From Muscardinus avellanarius (lineage: Eukaryota > Chordata > Mammalia > Rodentia > Gliridae): DNA of 64,000 bases. The notes below the pieces were generated by a model. The model did no database searches. It had not been told where the DNA came from and worked only from the letters and a program-made list of their open reading frames with translations. This document shows, in pieces, positions 11,661 to 23,500 of the stretch; the first letter of the stretch is position 1; every line of letters starts with the position of its first letter. Location: the NCBI GenBank assembly GCA_963383645.1, contig OY726573.1, positions 13,796,989 through 13,860,988 on the forward strand, given 5' to 3'. The translations under genes and the position numbers were made by a program.

Positions 11661-12460
11661 GGGAGCGCCTAGGAAATGGCAAAGCCCTGCCTTTGGCTAA
11701 GGGTCTAGTAACTGCGTGCAGGTGAAGCGGAAGAAGAGGGCGAGGAGGCGCCGCCGCCCCCGGGAGCCCCAGGTGGCGGAGAGGCGCGCTCCGGGAGCTG
11801 GGGCGGGTGCGCGGCACCCTCTGCGGGCTCGGGTGTGCGGGCGGGGGGCGCCGCCTCCTCGCCGCCCGTCTTCCCCTGGGGGCAGACCCAGCCTTTGCCT
11901 GTCCCCGCCATCTCGGGACCCGGGTATTGCCCTGTGGGGCTGCGCCCAGAGGGCTTTCAGCTTTCTTTTTTAAAACTACAGGCGAGATTGGAGTCGTGCT
12001 CCAAAAACTTTCGAGACTTGATCATCCTCGTTTTAATTGGTGAAGAGGACTCCCATCGCCCCCTAAGCACCCGGGGGCCTGCGCCCGGTCTGAGCCCCGG
12101 GCAGCCGCAGGGTTCGCCCAGCAGGAAGTTTTCCGGCTCTCAGGCGCGCCCCCTATACGATTGCTGATTCACTCCGCTGCAAAATCCTTGCCGAATCGTC
12201 GCCCAATCAGAACGAGTTTGGCCTGGCCTCGCCCTGGGCTCCCTGGGTGACCCTTGGCGCCTCCGCTCACTTGACATAACTGTAAGGTTTATAATTAATC
12301 GGACAAGGTCTTGCCAATAGACTCCGCTTCAGTCTCTCGCTCAAAGAGAGACCAGTAGCGTGCAGGATGCGCTGTTACATCAGCGTCCCGGAATGGTATT
12401 TAATAAATATGCGGTGATCACTTGCAAAATATTCTCCGCCTCCATTCAACTTTCAGATGG
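11640..12460. other. Non-repetitive GC-rich block upstream of USP43
   Basis: About 800 bases without SINEs in an otherwise SINE-packed intergenic stretch. The first 500 bases are CpG-rich. CCAAT motifs are at 12,203-12,207 and 12,314-12,318. It lies 1.1-1.9 kb upstream of the USP43 start codon and 5 kb downstream of the CFAP52 end. The exclusion of repeats suggests a retained regulatory element (upstream promoter or enhancer), but nothing here proves it. Short open frames are not convincing genes. Confidence 0.4.
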
Positions 12461-12469
12461 GGTAGCAGC

Positions 12470-12761
12470 AGCCGGGCGCGGTGGTGCACGTCTGAGATCC
12501 CAGGAGGCGCAGACAGGCCAGCCCCAGTAATTTAGAAAGGCTCTCCAAAATTTAGTGGGACCTTAGCTGGGCGTGGTGGTGCACGCTTGTAATCCCTGCG
12601 CTTGGGAGGCTGAGGCAGGAGGATCGCACAGGTTCAAAGCCAGCCTCAGCTACTTAGTGAGGCTCTCAGCAACTTAGTGAGACCCTGTTTCCAAATATAA
12701 TATAAAATAGGGCTGGGGGTGTAGCTTGGAGGTAGAAAGCCCCCGGGTTCTACCCTCAGTA

Positions 12762-12807
<46 letters not shown>

Positions 12808-13170
12808 CAAAATCTAGTGAGACTCTGTTTCAATTTTTTTTATTTCATTTTTCTTTTCTTTTTTTGTAGTACTAGGGGTGGAAAACAGGGGCATTCTACC
12901 TCCAACTACACCTCCAATCCTATTTTTTAGTCCTTTTAATTTATTTTATTTATTGTGTGTGTGTGTGTAACTGGGGATGGAATCAGGGGCTTTCTACTCC
13001 AGGCTACACTCCCAGGCCTATTTTATACTTTATTTGGAAACAGAGTCTCACTAAGTTGCTGAGAGCCTCACTGAGTAGCTGAGGCTGGCTTCGAACCTGC
13101 CCAATCCTCCTGTCTCAGCCTCCCAAGTACTGGGATTACAAGCGTGCGCCACCATGCCTGGCTCAGTCCT

Positions 13171-13221
<51 letters not shown>

Positions 13222-13640
13222 TTGCGGGTCTGGGGATGGAACCCAGGGGCATTCGACCTCCGAGCTATACCCGCTGCCCTATTTTTTATTCTTTATTTTG
13301 AAACCGGGTCTCACTGATTTGCAGAGGGCCTCACTAAGTAGCTGAGGCTGTCATCCTCCAGCCTCAGCCTCACAAGTGCTGGGATGACAAGCGTGCGCCA
13401 CCACGCCCAGCTCCTTTTAGTCTTGAAACAGGGTTTCGCTGAGTTGCAAAGAGCCTCACTAAGTAGCTGAGGCTGTCTGCCAACAGAGATCCTTCTGTCT
13501 ACGCCTCCCAATTGCTGGGAATATAAGCGTGCGCCACCACGCCTGGCTTCAATATTTTAAAATAAATAAATAATAAATAAGTAAATAAGGCTGGGGCTGT
13601 AGCTCAGGTAGAATGCCCTGGGTTGATACCCCACTACCAC
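12470..13640. mobile_element. SINE cluster with CA/GT tracts
   Basis: Plus SINEs 12,470-12,560 and 12,566-12,760; (CA)n 12,763-12,806; minus ID 12,860-12,930; minus SINEs 12,955-13,163, 13,220-13,412 and 13,415-13,548; (GT)n 13,174-13,219; plus ID 13,585-13,640. Confidence 0.8.
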
Positions 13641-13915
13641 AAAACAAACAAACAAAAACCAATAGTGCTGCAGCAATTGTTTGGTGCAAAAAAAGGGGGG
13701 GGGCTAGCACTAAATGATACAGAATATGTGTGGAATACAAGACTACTGTGACCTTGAAGAGTTTCTGGAAAATTCCATCATTGACCTTCTTTGGGAAAAG
13801 CTACTTGGTTGTTTGATTAATACACAAGGCCTATTTCACCGCCCTTCTGGTAGTAAGCACTGGAGAAATATTTCATGGCCTACTCCCATTAAGCATCTCT
13901 GAAATTTCATCTTTG
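13641..13915. other. Unique intergenic DNA
   Basis: No recognised repeat or gene apart from a short G-run near 13,697. Confidence 0.5.
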
Positions 13916-13919
13916 AGTG

Positions 13920-14472
13920 CACCCACCTGTAATCTCTGTCTTTGGAAGGCTGAGACAAGAGGATAGCAGGTTTGAGGAGGCCCACAAAACTTAGTGTGAA
14001 CCTGTATTAAAAAATTAAAAAAAAAAAAAAAAAAAGCCAGGCGTGGTGGCACACGCTTGTAATCCCAGCATTCGGGAGGCTGAGACAGGAGGATCGCGGT
14101 TCGCGGACAGCCTCAGCTACTTAGTGAAGCCCTCTGCAACTTAGTGAGACCCTGTTTCAAATAAAGAATAAAAAATAGGGCAGGGGGGTGTAGCTCGGAG
14201 GTCGAATGCCCCTGGGTTCCATCCTAAAACCCGCAAAAAAAAAAAAAAAAAAAAAAATTAAAAAGAGCTGGGCATAGTGCTTGGGAGGCTGAGACGGGAG
14301 TATTTGCAGATTCGCAAAATAAATTATAATAAAAATGAATACCAGGTGTAGTGGCACACACTTGTAATCTCAGCATTCGGGAAGCTGAAACAGGAGGATA
14401 GCAGGTTCTCAGACAGCCTCAGCTACTTAGTGAGGCCCTGTTTCAAAATAAAGAACTAAAATAGGACTGGGG
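13920..14472 (+). mobile_element. Plus SINEs, the last interrupted by VNTR element copy 1
   Basis: SINEs at 13,920-14,030, 14,035-14,240, 14,262-14,340 (fragment) and 14,341-14,472. The final one stops inside its ID arm at AGGACTGGGG, where the composite element starts. Confidence 0.75.
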
Positions 14473-14911
14473 TTCCGATCCCGGACTCGCTGACCCCGGC
14501 ACCGGCATAACCCCTCGGCAGGCTCCGATCCCAGCCTTGGAGGCCCCGGCACCGGCCCTGGCTCACGGAAGGCTCAGATGACGGCCTCGCTGGCCCTGGC
14601 ACCGGCCTAACCCCTCGGCAAGGCTCCGATCCTGGCCTCAGAGGCCCCAGTAGTGGCCTTGCCTCACGGCTGGCTCTGATGCCGGCCGCTGGACCCGGCA
14701 CCGGCACCGGCCTAACCCCTCAGCAGGCTCAAAGTTAATCACCAAACAAGCATGGGATCGAGGGAGGGGGAGGGAATGGGATGGGGGCTGGATGAGAGCT
14801 AATTGGATGATGTGTGCTTGTATATCCTCTCAAGTCTTGTATTCCAATGTTATATATGATTACAATGCACCAATAAAAATAAATTAAAATTAATTAATTA
14901 ATTAATTTTAA
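14473..14911 (+). mobile_element. Composite VNTR retroelement, copy 1: truncated with inverted 5' part
   Basis: The first part (14,473-14,729) is VNTR in reverse orientation. The second part (14,730-14,911) is the last stretch of the 3' module and A-rich tail in forward orientation. Such a head inversion is the classical product of twin priming in L1-driven integration. A 15-base direct repeat AAAATAGGACTGGGG flanks it at 14,458-14,472 and 14,912-14,926. The same motif occurs in many local SINEs, so the duplication is supportive rather than decisive. Location: intergenic, between CFAP52 and USP43. Confidence 0.7.
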
Positions 14912-14926
14912 AAAATAGGACTGGGG

Positions 14927-17545
14927 TGCCGGGTGTGATGGCGCATGCTTGTAATCCCCACACTTGGGAGGCTGAGACCGGAGGATCACACAGGTTTGAT
15001 GCCAGCCTCAGATGGCTTAAGAGACCCTGTTTTCAAATTTAAAAAAATATAAAATAGGTCTGGGAGTGTCTGGAGGTAGAAGGCCCCTGGGATCCATCCC
15101 CAGTACCACAAAAAAAAAAAAAAAAAAAATAGGTCTGGGGCTGTAGCTTGGAGGTAGAATACTCCTGTGTTGCATCCCCAGTACCAAATAAATAATAATA
15201 ATAAGCCGGGCGTGGTGGCGCACGCTTGTAATCCCTGTGCTTGGGAGGCAGAGACAGGAGGATCGCGCAGGTTTGAAGCCAGCCGCGCTGGCTTAGGAGA
15301 CCCTGTTTCCAAATAAAATATAAAATAGGTCTGAGAGTGTAGCCCGGAGGTAGAAGGGCTTCCAGGAACCCCAGTACCACCGAAATAATAAATAAATAAA
15401 TAATAATGATGATGATGATGATGATGATAATGATGTCTGGGGGGGTAGCTCAGAGGTCGAATGCTTCTGGGTTCAATCCCCAGTACTAAAAAATACAAAA
15501 TAAAATTTCATCTTTGAGAATGGCCACAGGATCCCCACAACACACAGGTCCTTGGAGGATCCATTCAGTTCTGTCACGGATTCTGCTGATGCACCAACAC
15601 ATTATTTCATCCTCACAGTGACCTTTTGAGCAGGAATTGATCCTCACTTGACGAAAGAAGGTTTGAAAAAGCCCGCCCCAAATCTAGGTTCATCCTGCAT
15701 CCGCCCCATGCAGCTTGACAATGAAGGGGTGATTAAGAGGGCAAACTCCTGTAACCCCTGCTGCTGGGAAGGCTGAAAACAGGCTTGCAAGTTCAAGGCC
15801 AACCTGGGAAATGTAGCAGGACCCTGCCTCATAATAAAAAATGAAAAGGCAGGGCGTGGTGGCGCACGCTTGTAATCCCCGCCCTCGGGAGGCGGAGACA
15901 GGAGGATCACGCAGGTTCGAAGCCAGCCGTGCTGGCTTAAGAGACCCTGTTTCCAAATAAAAGTATAAAATAGGTCTGGAAGTGTAGCCCGGGGGTAGAA
16001 AGATTTCCAGGAACCCCAGTACCACCAAAAATAATTAAATAAAAAAATAAAAATGAAAAGGATGTAGCTCAGTGTTACAGCATCCCAGGTGCAGTCCACA
16101 GCACCACAACAGAAAAAGAGTGAATTCACCTTGCATTATATTTATTAGAGGATAATGGCAGTTGGGCATGATGGTACATGTCTATAATTCCAGCATTTGG
16201 GAGGCTGAGACAGGAGGATCCCGGTGTCATGGCCAGCCTCAGCTACTTAATGAGACCCTCTGCAATTTCCTGAGACCCTGTTTCAAAATAAGGAATAAAA
16301 AATACGGCTGAGGGTGTAGCTCAGAGGTAGAATGCCCCTGGGTTCCATCCCCAGCAAAAAAAAAAAAAAAAAAAAAAAAAAGGCAACTAAGGGAAATCAT
16401 GTTGTGTTTCATTCCATGTCTGAATGGCTGTCACATGGAGGGTAGTTACTAAATGTTGGTCCAGAAAACAGCTAGATAAGTTGGTGTAAATTATAGGCAG
16501 GGAGCCGGGCGTGGTGGTGCACACTTGGGAGGCGGAGACAGGAGGATCACCATTCTCGAACAGCACCAGCTACACACAGGTTCGAAGCCAGCCTCAGCTA
16601 CTGAGTGAGGCTCTCGGCAACTTAGTGAGACCCTGTTTCCAAATAAAGTATAAAATAGAGAGTACAGCCCGGAGGTAGAAAAGCCCCTGGGTTTCATCCC
16701 CAGTACCACCAAAAACAAACAAGCAAAAAATTATAGGCAGGGAGAGTTCCGGTTGACCCAAGAAACATTTGCTAACAGCTAGGCACTGTGGCTACGGCCA
16801 TCATGAGTTATATCAGATAGAGTTCTTTTGCTGGAAACAACAGACTCCATTTAATATACGTAGGGGAAAAGACTGGAGACCTCGGGGCTGCTTCCAGCGC
16901 TAAGCCTGGGGAACTAGGTTTGTGGAATAACAGGAAAAGAGCTATATAGAATTCTAGATGGAAAAAACAACTCAGGGATACTGATGGAATCGATTCACCC
17001 GACCTCTCCTTTATTTTATTTTATTTTATTTTTTGCGGGTCTGGGGAGGGAACCCAGGGGCATTTGACCTCCGAGCTACACCCCCTGCCCTACTCTTTAT
17101 TCTTTATTTTGAAACCGGGTCTCGCTGAGTTGCAGAGGGCCTCGCTAAGTAGCTGAGGCTATCTGCGAACCTCTATCCTCCGGTCTCAGCCTCCCGAATG
17201 CTGGGATCACAAGCTTGCGCCACCATGCCCCGCCCAACCTCTCCTTTAAAGATCTTGACATCAGGCCTGGGCGTGGCGGCACACGCTTGTGATCCCAGGA
17301 CTTGGGAGGCCAAGACAGGAGGACTGCAAAGGTTCAAAGCCAGCCTCGGCTACTTAGTGAGGCTCTCAGCAACTTAGTGAGACCCTGTTTCCAAATAAAG
17401 TATAAAATAGGTCTAGGAGTATAGCCCCCAGTTCCACAAAGGAAGAAAAAAAAGAAAAGAAAGAAAATATAAAATAAAAAATAGGGCTGGGGATGTATTT
17501 CAGAGGTAGTAGTCTCCCGGGCTCAATCCCCAGTACCAAAAAAAG
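14927..17545. mobile_element. Dense SINE cluster downstream of CFAP52
   Basis: Plus SINEs at 14,931-15,120, 15,204-15,380, 15,731-15,840 (B1-like only), 15,848-16,045, 16,150-16,370, 16,503-16,730 and 17,262-17,460; plus ID arms at 15,125-15,195, 15,436-15,500, 16,050-16,110 and 17,480-17,545; a minus SINE at 17,030-17,235. Unique stretches: 15,505-15,730, 16,375-16,500 and 16,732-17,015. Confidence 0.75.
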
Positions 17546-17559
17546 TGTTTTAAAGACAT

Positions 17560-17716
17560 CACAGTCCATATTTTTGATCACATTTTAATTTTATGTACAA
17601 TTTCAGAATGTAAAATGCATTCTAGAAAAGAGAAACAGAAAGATAAAATATTTTGACTAAAGAACAAAAACCCTGAGACGTGAGGACGAGGGCAGGGTGG
17701 TGGGCCAGCCCGCGGC
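17560..17716 (-). terminator. CFAP52: CFAP52 3' UTR and polyadenylation signal
   Basis: A short, repeat-free 3' UTR follows the stop codon. The variant signal ATTAAA is read on the minus strand at 17,584-17,589, about 130 bases past the stop, so cleavage is expected near 17,565-17,575. An ID-type repeat begins just beyond, at about 17,545. Confidence 0.6.
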
Positions 17717-17916
17717 TCAGCAGGCCGAGGTCGGGCCGTCGCAGGAGGCGAACGGGCACCTCCACCGCAGGATGGCCCCGTCCGTGCTCACGCTGACGAT
17801 GTACCGGTTCCCCGGACTCACCCGGAGGCGGCTGATGTTGCCGCTGTGGCCCACGCCGACGTGGGTCACCTCGCCCTCGTTATAGTCCCACACTTTGACC
17901 AGATGGTCGTTTCCAC
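17717..17916 (-). CDS. CFAP52: CFAP52 terminal coding exon with stop codon
   Basis: The acceptor is tgtttttcag|GTGGAA. It encodes the last blade ([20 protein letters not shown] ... GAILRW) and stops with TGA at 17,717-17,719. After the conserved ILRW the tail is [14 protein letters not shown], about eight residues longer than the human tail as I remember it. The distal half has high GC at third positions. Confidence 0.96.
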
Positions 17917-20542
17917 CTGAAAAACACAGTTACATGCCGCTGCTGGAATAGAATCGAATAGAACAGAATAGAATCGAATAGAACAGAATAGGAGAGAATC
18001 CGCCCTCCTTTCCAATAACCGGATCCTTTTCGACACATTCCCCATACACCAACTTAGAAAACAATTTTCTTTATCCAATGCTTTTTTTTTGATGCTAACA
18101 AACGGGGTGGCACACATCTGTAGTCCTGGGGCTGGTGGCAGAGGTCCGAAGATCCCTTGAGCCCGGATGTTGAAGGCCAGCCCTGCCAACCAAACCCACA
18201 GGCTCGAGCAGCAAGAGGCATGGGGGTGAACGCCTGGAATCCTAGTACTTGGGAGGTTGATACAGGAGGATCACGGGTTTGAGGGCGGCCTCAGCAAATA
18301 GTGAGACTCTCGTCCACCTAGGGAGAACCTGCTTCAAAATAAAAATAAACCAGCTGGGTGTGGTGGCACATGCTTGTAATCCTGGCACTTGGGAGGCAAG
18401 ACAGGTGGATCGCGCAGGTTCCAAGCCAGCCTCACTGGCTTAAGAGACCCTGTTTCCAAATAAAAATATAAAAAATGGGTGTCTGGGAGTGTATCCCGGA
18501 GGTAGAAGGATTTCTAGGAACCCCAGTACCACCAAAAAAATTTTTTTTAATAAAAATAAACCAGGCCTGGTGGCTCGGGCTTGTAATCTCAGTACTTGGG
18601 AGGCTGAGACAGGAATATCACAGGTTTGAGGACAGCCTCAGCAAATACTGAAACTTTCATCAAACAAGTGAGACTGTTTAAAAATAAAAAATAGTGCTGG
18701 GTATGTAGCCTTAATCCCCCAAAATAAAATAAAATAGTTGGGCGTGGTGGTGCATGCTTGTAATCCCAGCGCTTGGGAGGCTGAGACAGGAGGATCGCAC
18801 AAGTTCGAAACCAGCCTCAGCTACTTAGTGAGGCTCTCAGCAACTTAGTGAGACCCTTTTTCCAAATAAAATATAAAATAGGGCTGGGAGTATAGCCCAG
18901 AGGTAGAAAGCCCCTGGGTTCCACCCCCATTACCACCAAAATAAATAAATAAATAAATAAATAAAGTAAACATAGGGCTGAGGGTATAGGTTGGAAGCAG
19001 AAGGCCCCTAGGTTCAACCCCCAGTACCACAAATAAAAATAATAAGCAAATGAATAAATATATAAATAATTTTAAAAACCAGCCAGGCATGGTGGTGATA
19101 GAAAGCTCAGCTGATTTTGTGCCGCAAGGCTCCTGCACAAATGTTTCCTCTTGTCCGTGTCTGTAATCCCAGGACTTGGAAGGCAGAGACAGGAGGATCC
19201 GAGATTCAAGGGCATCCTCAGCAAGTAGTGAGACTCTCATCAACCTCTTGAGACTGTATCAACAAAAAATAAAAGGGAATGTAACTCGGAGATAGAATGC
19301 CTCTGGGTTCAATCTCTAGTACCAAAAAAATTTTTTTTTTCCTTGTGTTTTAGGGTGTCTGCCATATTTTTCTTTTCCAGCAACATGGACTGTTTTGTTC
19401 GTGTCTGAATCTAACCAACCTGCCCTGAGAACATCTTGCAGGCTCTTCTAATGGACCCCCCACCCCTTCCCGGCTATCCCATGTTCCCCTCTAAACAAGC
19501 CAAACTTGGTGTTTCCTGTCTAATCCCAGGACTAACCTGTGACAAAATGCATTCCTTCCTGCGTGATGTCCATACCATTGATGGAACCCGATAAGGAACC
19601 TTCCAACTCTCGGATGACGGTGCCATCAAACACTTCCCAGTAAGCAATCTGGAATTCAGGACAGAGCGTGAGGCGTGCGTGACCAGGCTCCGAGCAGGCA
19701 TCCACACGCAGGCTAACAAAAGATGATTCCGCCTTATATAGAAGGAGCGAAAATACACCATGAGGTGGTACGGGCTCAAATTAAAAATAGGCTGTGGCTG
19801 GGGGTGGAGGAGCCATTTCGATATTTTTAGTATTGGTTTTTAAATCTGCGTGCTATTTAAAGACATGTTGATATGCTGATAAGCCGGGTTTGTCACAGAA
19901 AGGGCTTTTGATAAGATGGAGCAGATTGAGTCTGTAGCGAAATGTAAAATAGAGAACAGCTGGGGCCCTGCTTGGCACCTACAGGAAGAGAGCCGGGCTG
20001 TGGGCCTGGCTGGTGGGCAGTTCCCTCCTTGGGTAAGAGGGTGAGTGCTCCGGAACTCCTGGAGACTGGATCTCACAGTCACCTGTCCAGGGTGGCCGAT
20101 CCCGCCCAATTCCTGAGCATACCCTTGTTCCCAACTTCACCTCCGGCCCCAAGGAAATTATTCCATAGGGCGGGATTTTTATTTATTTATTTATTTTTAT
20201 TTTTTGGTGGTACTGGGGATTCTGGAAGCCCTTCTACCTCCGGGCTACACTCCCAGACATATATATATATATATAGAGAGAGACGGGAAGATCGCAGGTT
20301 CGAAGCCAGCCTCAGCTACTTAGTGAGGCTCTCAGCAACTTAGTGAGACCCTGTTTCCAAATAAAGAATAAAAAATAGGACTGGGAGTGTAGTTTGGATG
20401 TAGGATGTCCCTGGGTTCCATCCTCAGTACTTCAAAATAAAATAAAGACAAACATGCTGGATGCAGTGGCCCATGCTTGTAAATCCCAGTACTTGGGAGG
20501 CTGAGCCAGGAGAATCAAAGGTTCATGGCCCAAACCTCAGCA

Positions 20543-20593
<51 letters not shown>

Positions 20594-23500
20594 GTGTATA
20601 TATATGGTGGAATGCCCCTGGGTTTAATCCCCAGTACCAAAAAAAAAAAAAAAAAGAAAAAAAAGGAAATGAAAAATAAAGGCAAATTGATAACCTTGGT
20701 CTCCTCCTGGGAAGGGAAAGTAAAATAAGGGGTTAGAAGAACAGGTGTTGAAAGCAGGGACACTTTTCTATGCTGTCCCAGCTGTCCCTGGGTATCAGCC
20801 AGCGAGACTGGTCCACGGACCCCCTGCAGATACGGAGGATGCTCAAGTCCCATATACTCAACGGCACCGTAGAGCCAGGGCTGGTGGTCCACACCTGTTG
20901 TCATCCCAGTGCTTGGGAGAATGAGATAGGAGGATTGCAGCTTCCAGGACAGCCTCAGAAACTTAGTGAGGCCTGCTTGAAAACAGAAACTAAAAAGACT
21001 CAGAGGTATAGCTCGGAGATAGAATGAATATCCCTGGATTAAAATGGAAAAGGATTTGCACAGAACCAGTGCCTGACCTCCTGCATACTTTAAGCCATCC
21101 TAGATTACTTACTTTACCTAACGCAATGTAAACGCCACGTAAATAGTTGTTATACTAATAGTGTTGTTTAGAGTCTAATGGTAAGGAAAAAGAATCTTTA
21201 CGTGTTTGGTACAGACGCATTTATTTTCTCAACTAGATTTGATCAGCTGGGTGCACTGGTGCACGCCTGTAATCCCAGTAATTGGGAGGCTGAGACAGGA
21301 AGATCACACACACATTCAAGGCCAGCCTCAGCAACTTAGTGAGGCCCTCGGCAACTTAGTGAGACCCTGTTTCACACTAAAAAAAAATTTTTTTAAAAAG
21401 CAAGGGGTATAGCTCAAAGTAGAATGCCCCTGGATTCAGTCCCCGGTACCTTAAAATAAAATAAAACAAAATAGGGCTGGCGGTGTGGCTCAGAGGTAGA
21501 ATGCCCTGGATTCAGTCCCCAGTACCATAAAATAAAACAAATCAGAATAGGGCTGGCGGTATGGCTCAGAGGTACCATGCCCCGGATTCAGTCCCCGATA
21601 CCATAAAATAAAATAAATCAAAATAGGGCTGGCGGTGTGGCTCAGAGGTAGAATGCCCTGGATTCAGTCCCCAGTACCATAAAATAAAACAAATCAGAAT
21701 AGGGCTGGCGGTATGGCTCAGAGGTACCATGCCCCGGATTCAGTCCCCGATACCATAAAATAAAATAAATCAAAATAGGGCTGGCGGTGTGGCTCAGAGG
21801 TACCATGCCCCGGATTCAGTCCCCGTACCGCTTGCTAGCTGCGCGGGTTTGGAGCCTCACACAGGCCCGCGTGCACCGCACCTACCTTTCTATCCGTCCC
21901 ACTGGTGATGATCTGGAACTCGTCCGGGTGATAGCAAACGCACTGGAACAGGGTATTGGCCAGGATCATCTGGTTTCTCCTGAGACGGCTGAAAAGTAGA
22001 TTCAAAAGCTGTGAGGCTCGACTTTCTCTTCCCTAGAAAATGGGCTCGCCGTTCAGCCGACACTTGGGCTGGTCTATCTGTCTGTCTCAGATGTCCCGCG
22101 TCCCTCCACACAGGAGCACTGCTGTGTCTTCAAAGGAGCTGCCTGGCGGCTCCGCCCTCTCTGCTATGGCATCCTGGGCTGTCAGAAGACAGGAGTTGAT
22201 AGTGGAGCCCAGAGCCTGGTGAGAGACCCGACATTCCAGCCCAGGAACTAGAAGAGACTGAATGCAAAGCCAGGCTCCGGCCTCCTGCACGGTGGACTTT
22301 GTTTTTTATTGTTTATGGTACTGAGGATTGAAACCAGGGATGTTCTACCTCTGAGCGATATCCCCAGCCTTTTTTACTTTTTATTTTTTTGGCGGTACTG
22401 GGGATGGAACCCAGGGGGTATTCTACCTCCGAGCTACACCCCCAGCCCTATTTTTTATTCTTTAGTTTAAAATAGGGTTTCACTAAGTTGCAGAGGGCCT
22501 CACTCAGTAGCTGAGGCTGTCTGTGAACTTGGCTCCCAAGTACTGGGATTACAAGCGTGCATCGCCGTGCCTGGCCCTTTTTACTTTTTATTTTGAAAAA
22601 GGGTAGCCCTAAGTTGCTGAGGCTGGCCTTGAGCCTGGGATCCTCCTATCCCAGGTACTAGAATTACTGTCTTGTGCCTCCTCACCTGGCTATAGTATAC
22701 TTTTATTAATTAATTAATTAATTTTGTAGTACTAGGAATTCAATCCAGAGTGTTCTACCTCTGAGCCACACCCCCCCATACCTATTTTAAATTTTTATTT
22801 TGAAAAAGGTCCTGCTAGGTTGCTGAGTGTTTCCCTGTATTGCTGAGGCTGTCCTCAAACCTGGGATCCTCCTGTCCCAGCCTCCCCAGTACTGCTATTA
22901 TTAGATGTGTGCCTCCCCAGTCCAGCACAATGTACTTTATTACTGAGGTCACTGTTTAGGGTTACATGGAGCGCCCATAAACTGAGTGGCAGAGTGTAGG
23001 GAAGGATTGAATTTTAGTTTAGTTTTGTTTTGTTTTTGTGAGTCTAGGGATGGAACCCAGGGGTGTTTGACCTCAAAGCTCTAACCCCTGCCCTATTTTT
23101 TTATTCTTTATTTTGAAACAGGGTCTCACTAAGTTGCAGAGCGCCTCCCTAAGTAGTTGAGGCTGACCGCGAACTGTGATCCTCCGGTCTACGACTCCCA
23201 AATGCTGGGATTACAGGTGTGTACCACCACGACCCGGCTTTGGAAGGATTTTTGTTTTGTTTTGTGTTTGTGTTTTTGATGTACTGGGGATGGAACCCAG
23301 GGGCATTCTAACTCCGAGCTACATCCCCAGCCCTATTTTTTATTCATTTTTTGAAACAGGGTCTCACTGAGTTGCAAAGGCCTCATTAAGTAGCTGAGGC
23401 TGTTCTCGAACCGCGATCCTCCCATCTCAGCCTCCTGAATGCTGGGATTACAAGCGTGCGCCACCACGCCCGGCTAGAAGGATTGTTTGTTGTTTTTTTT

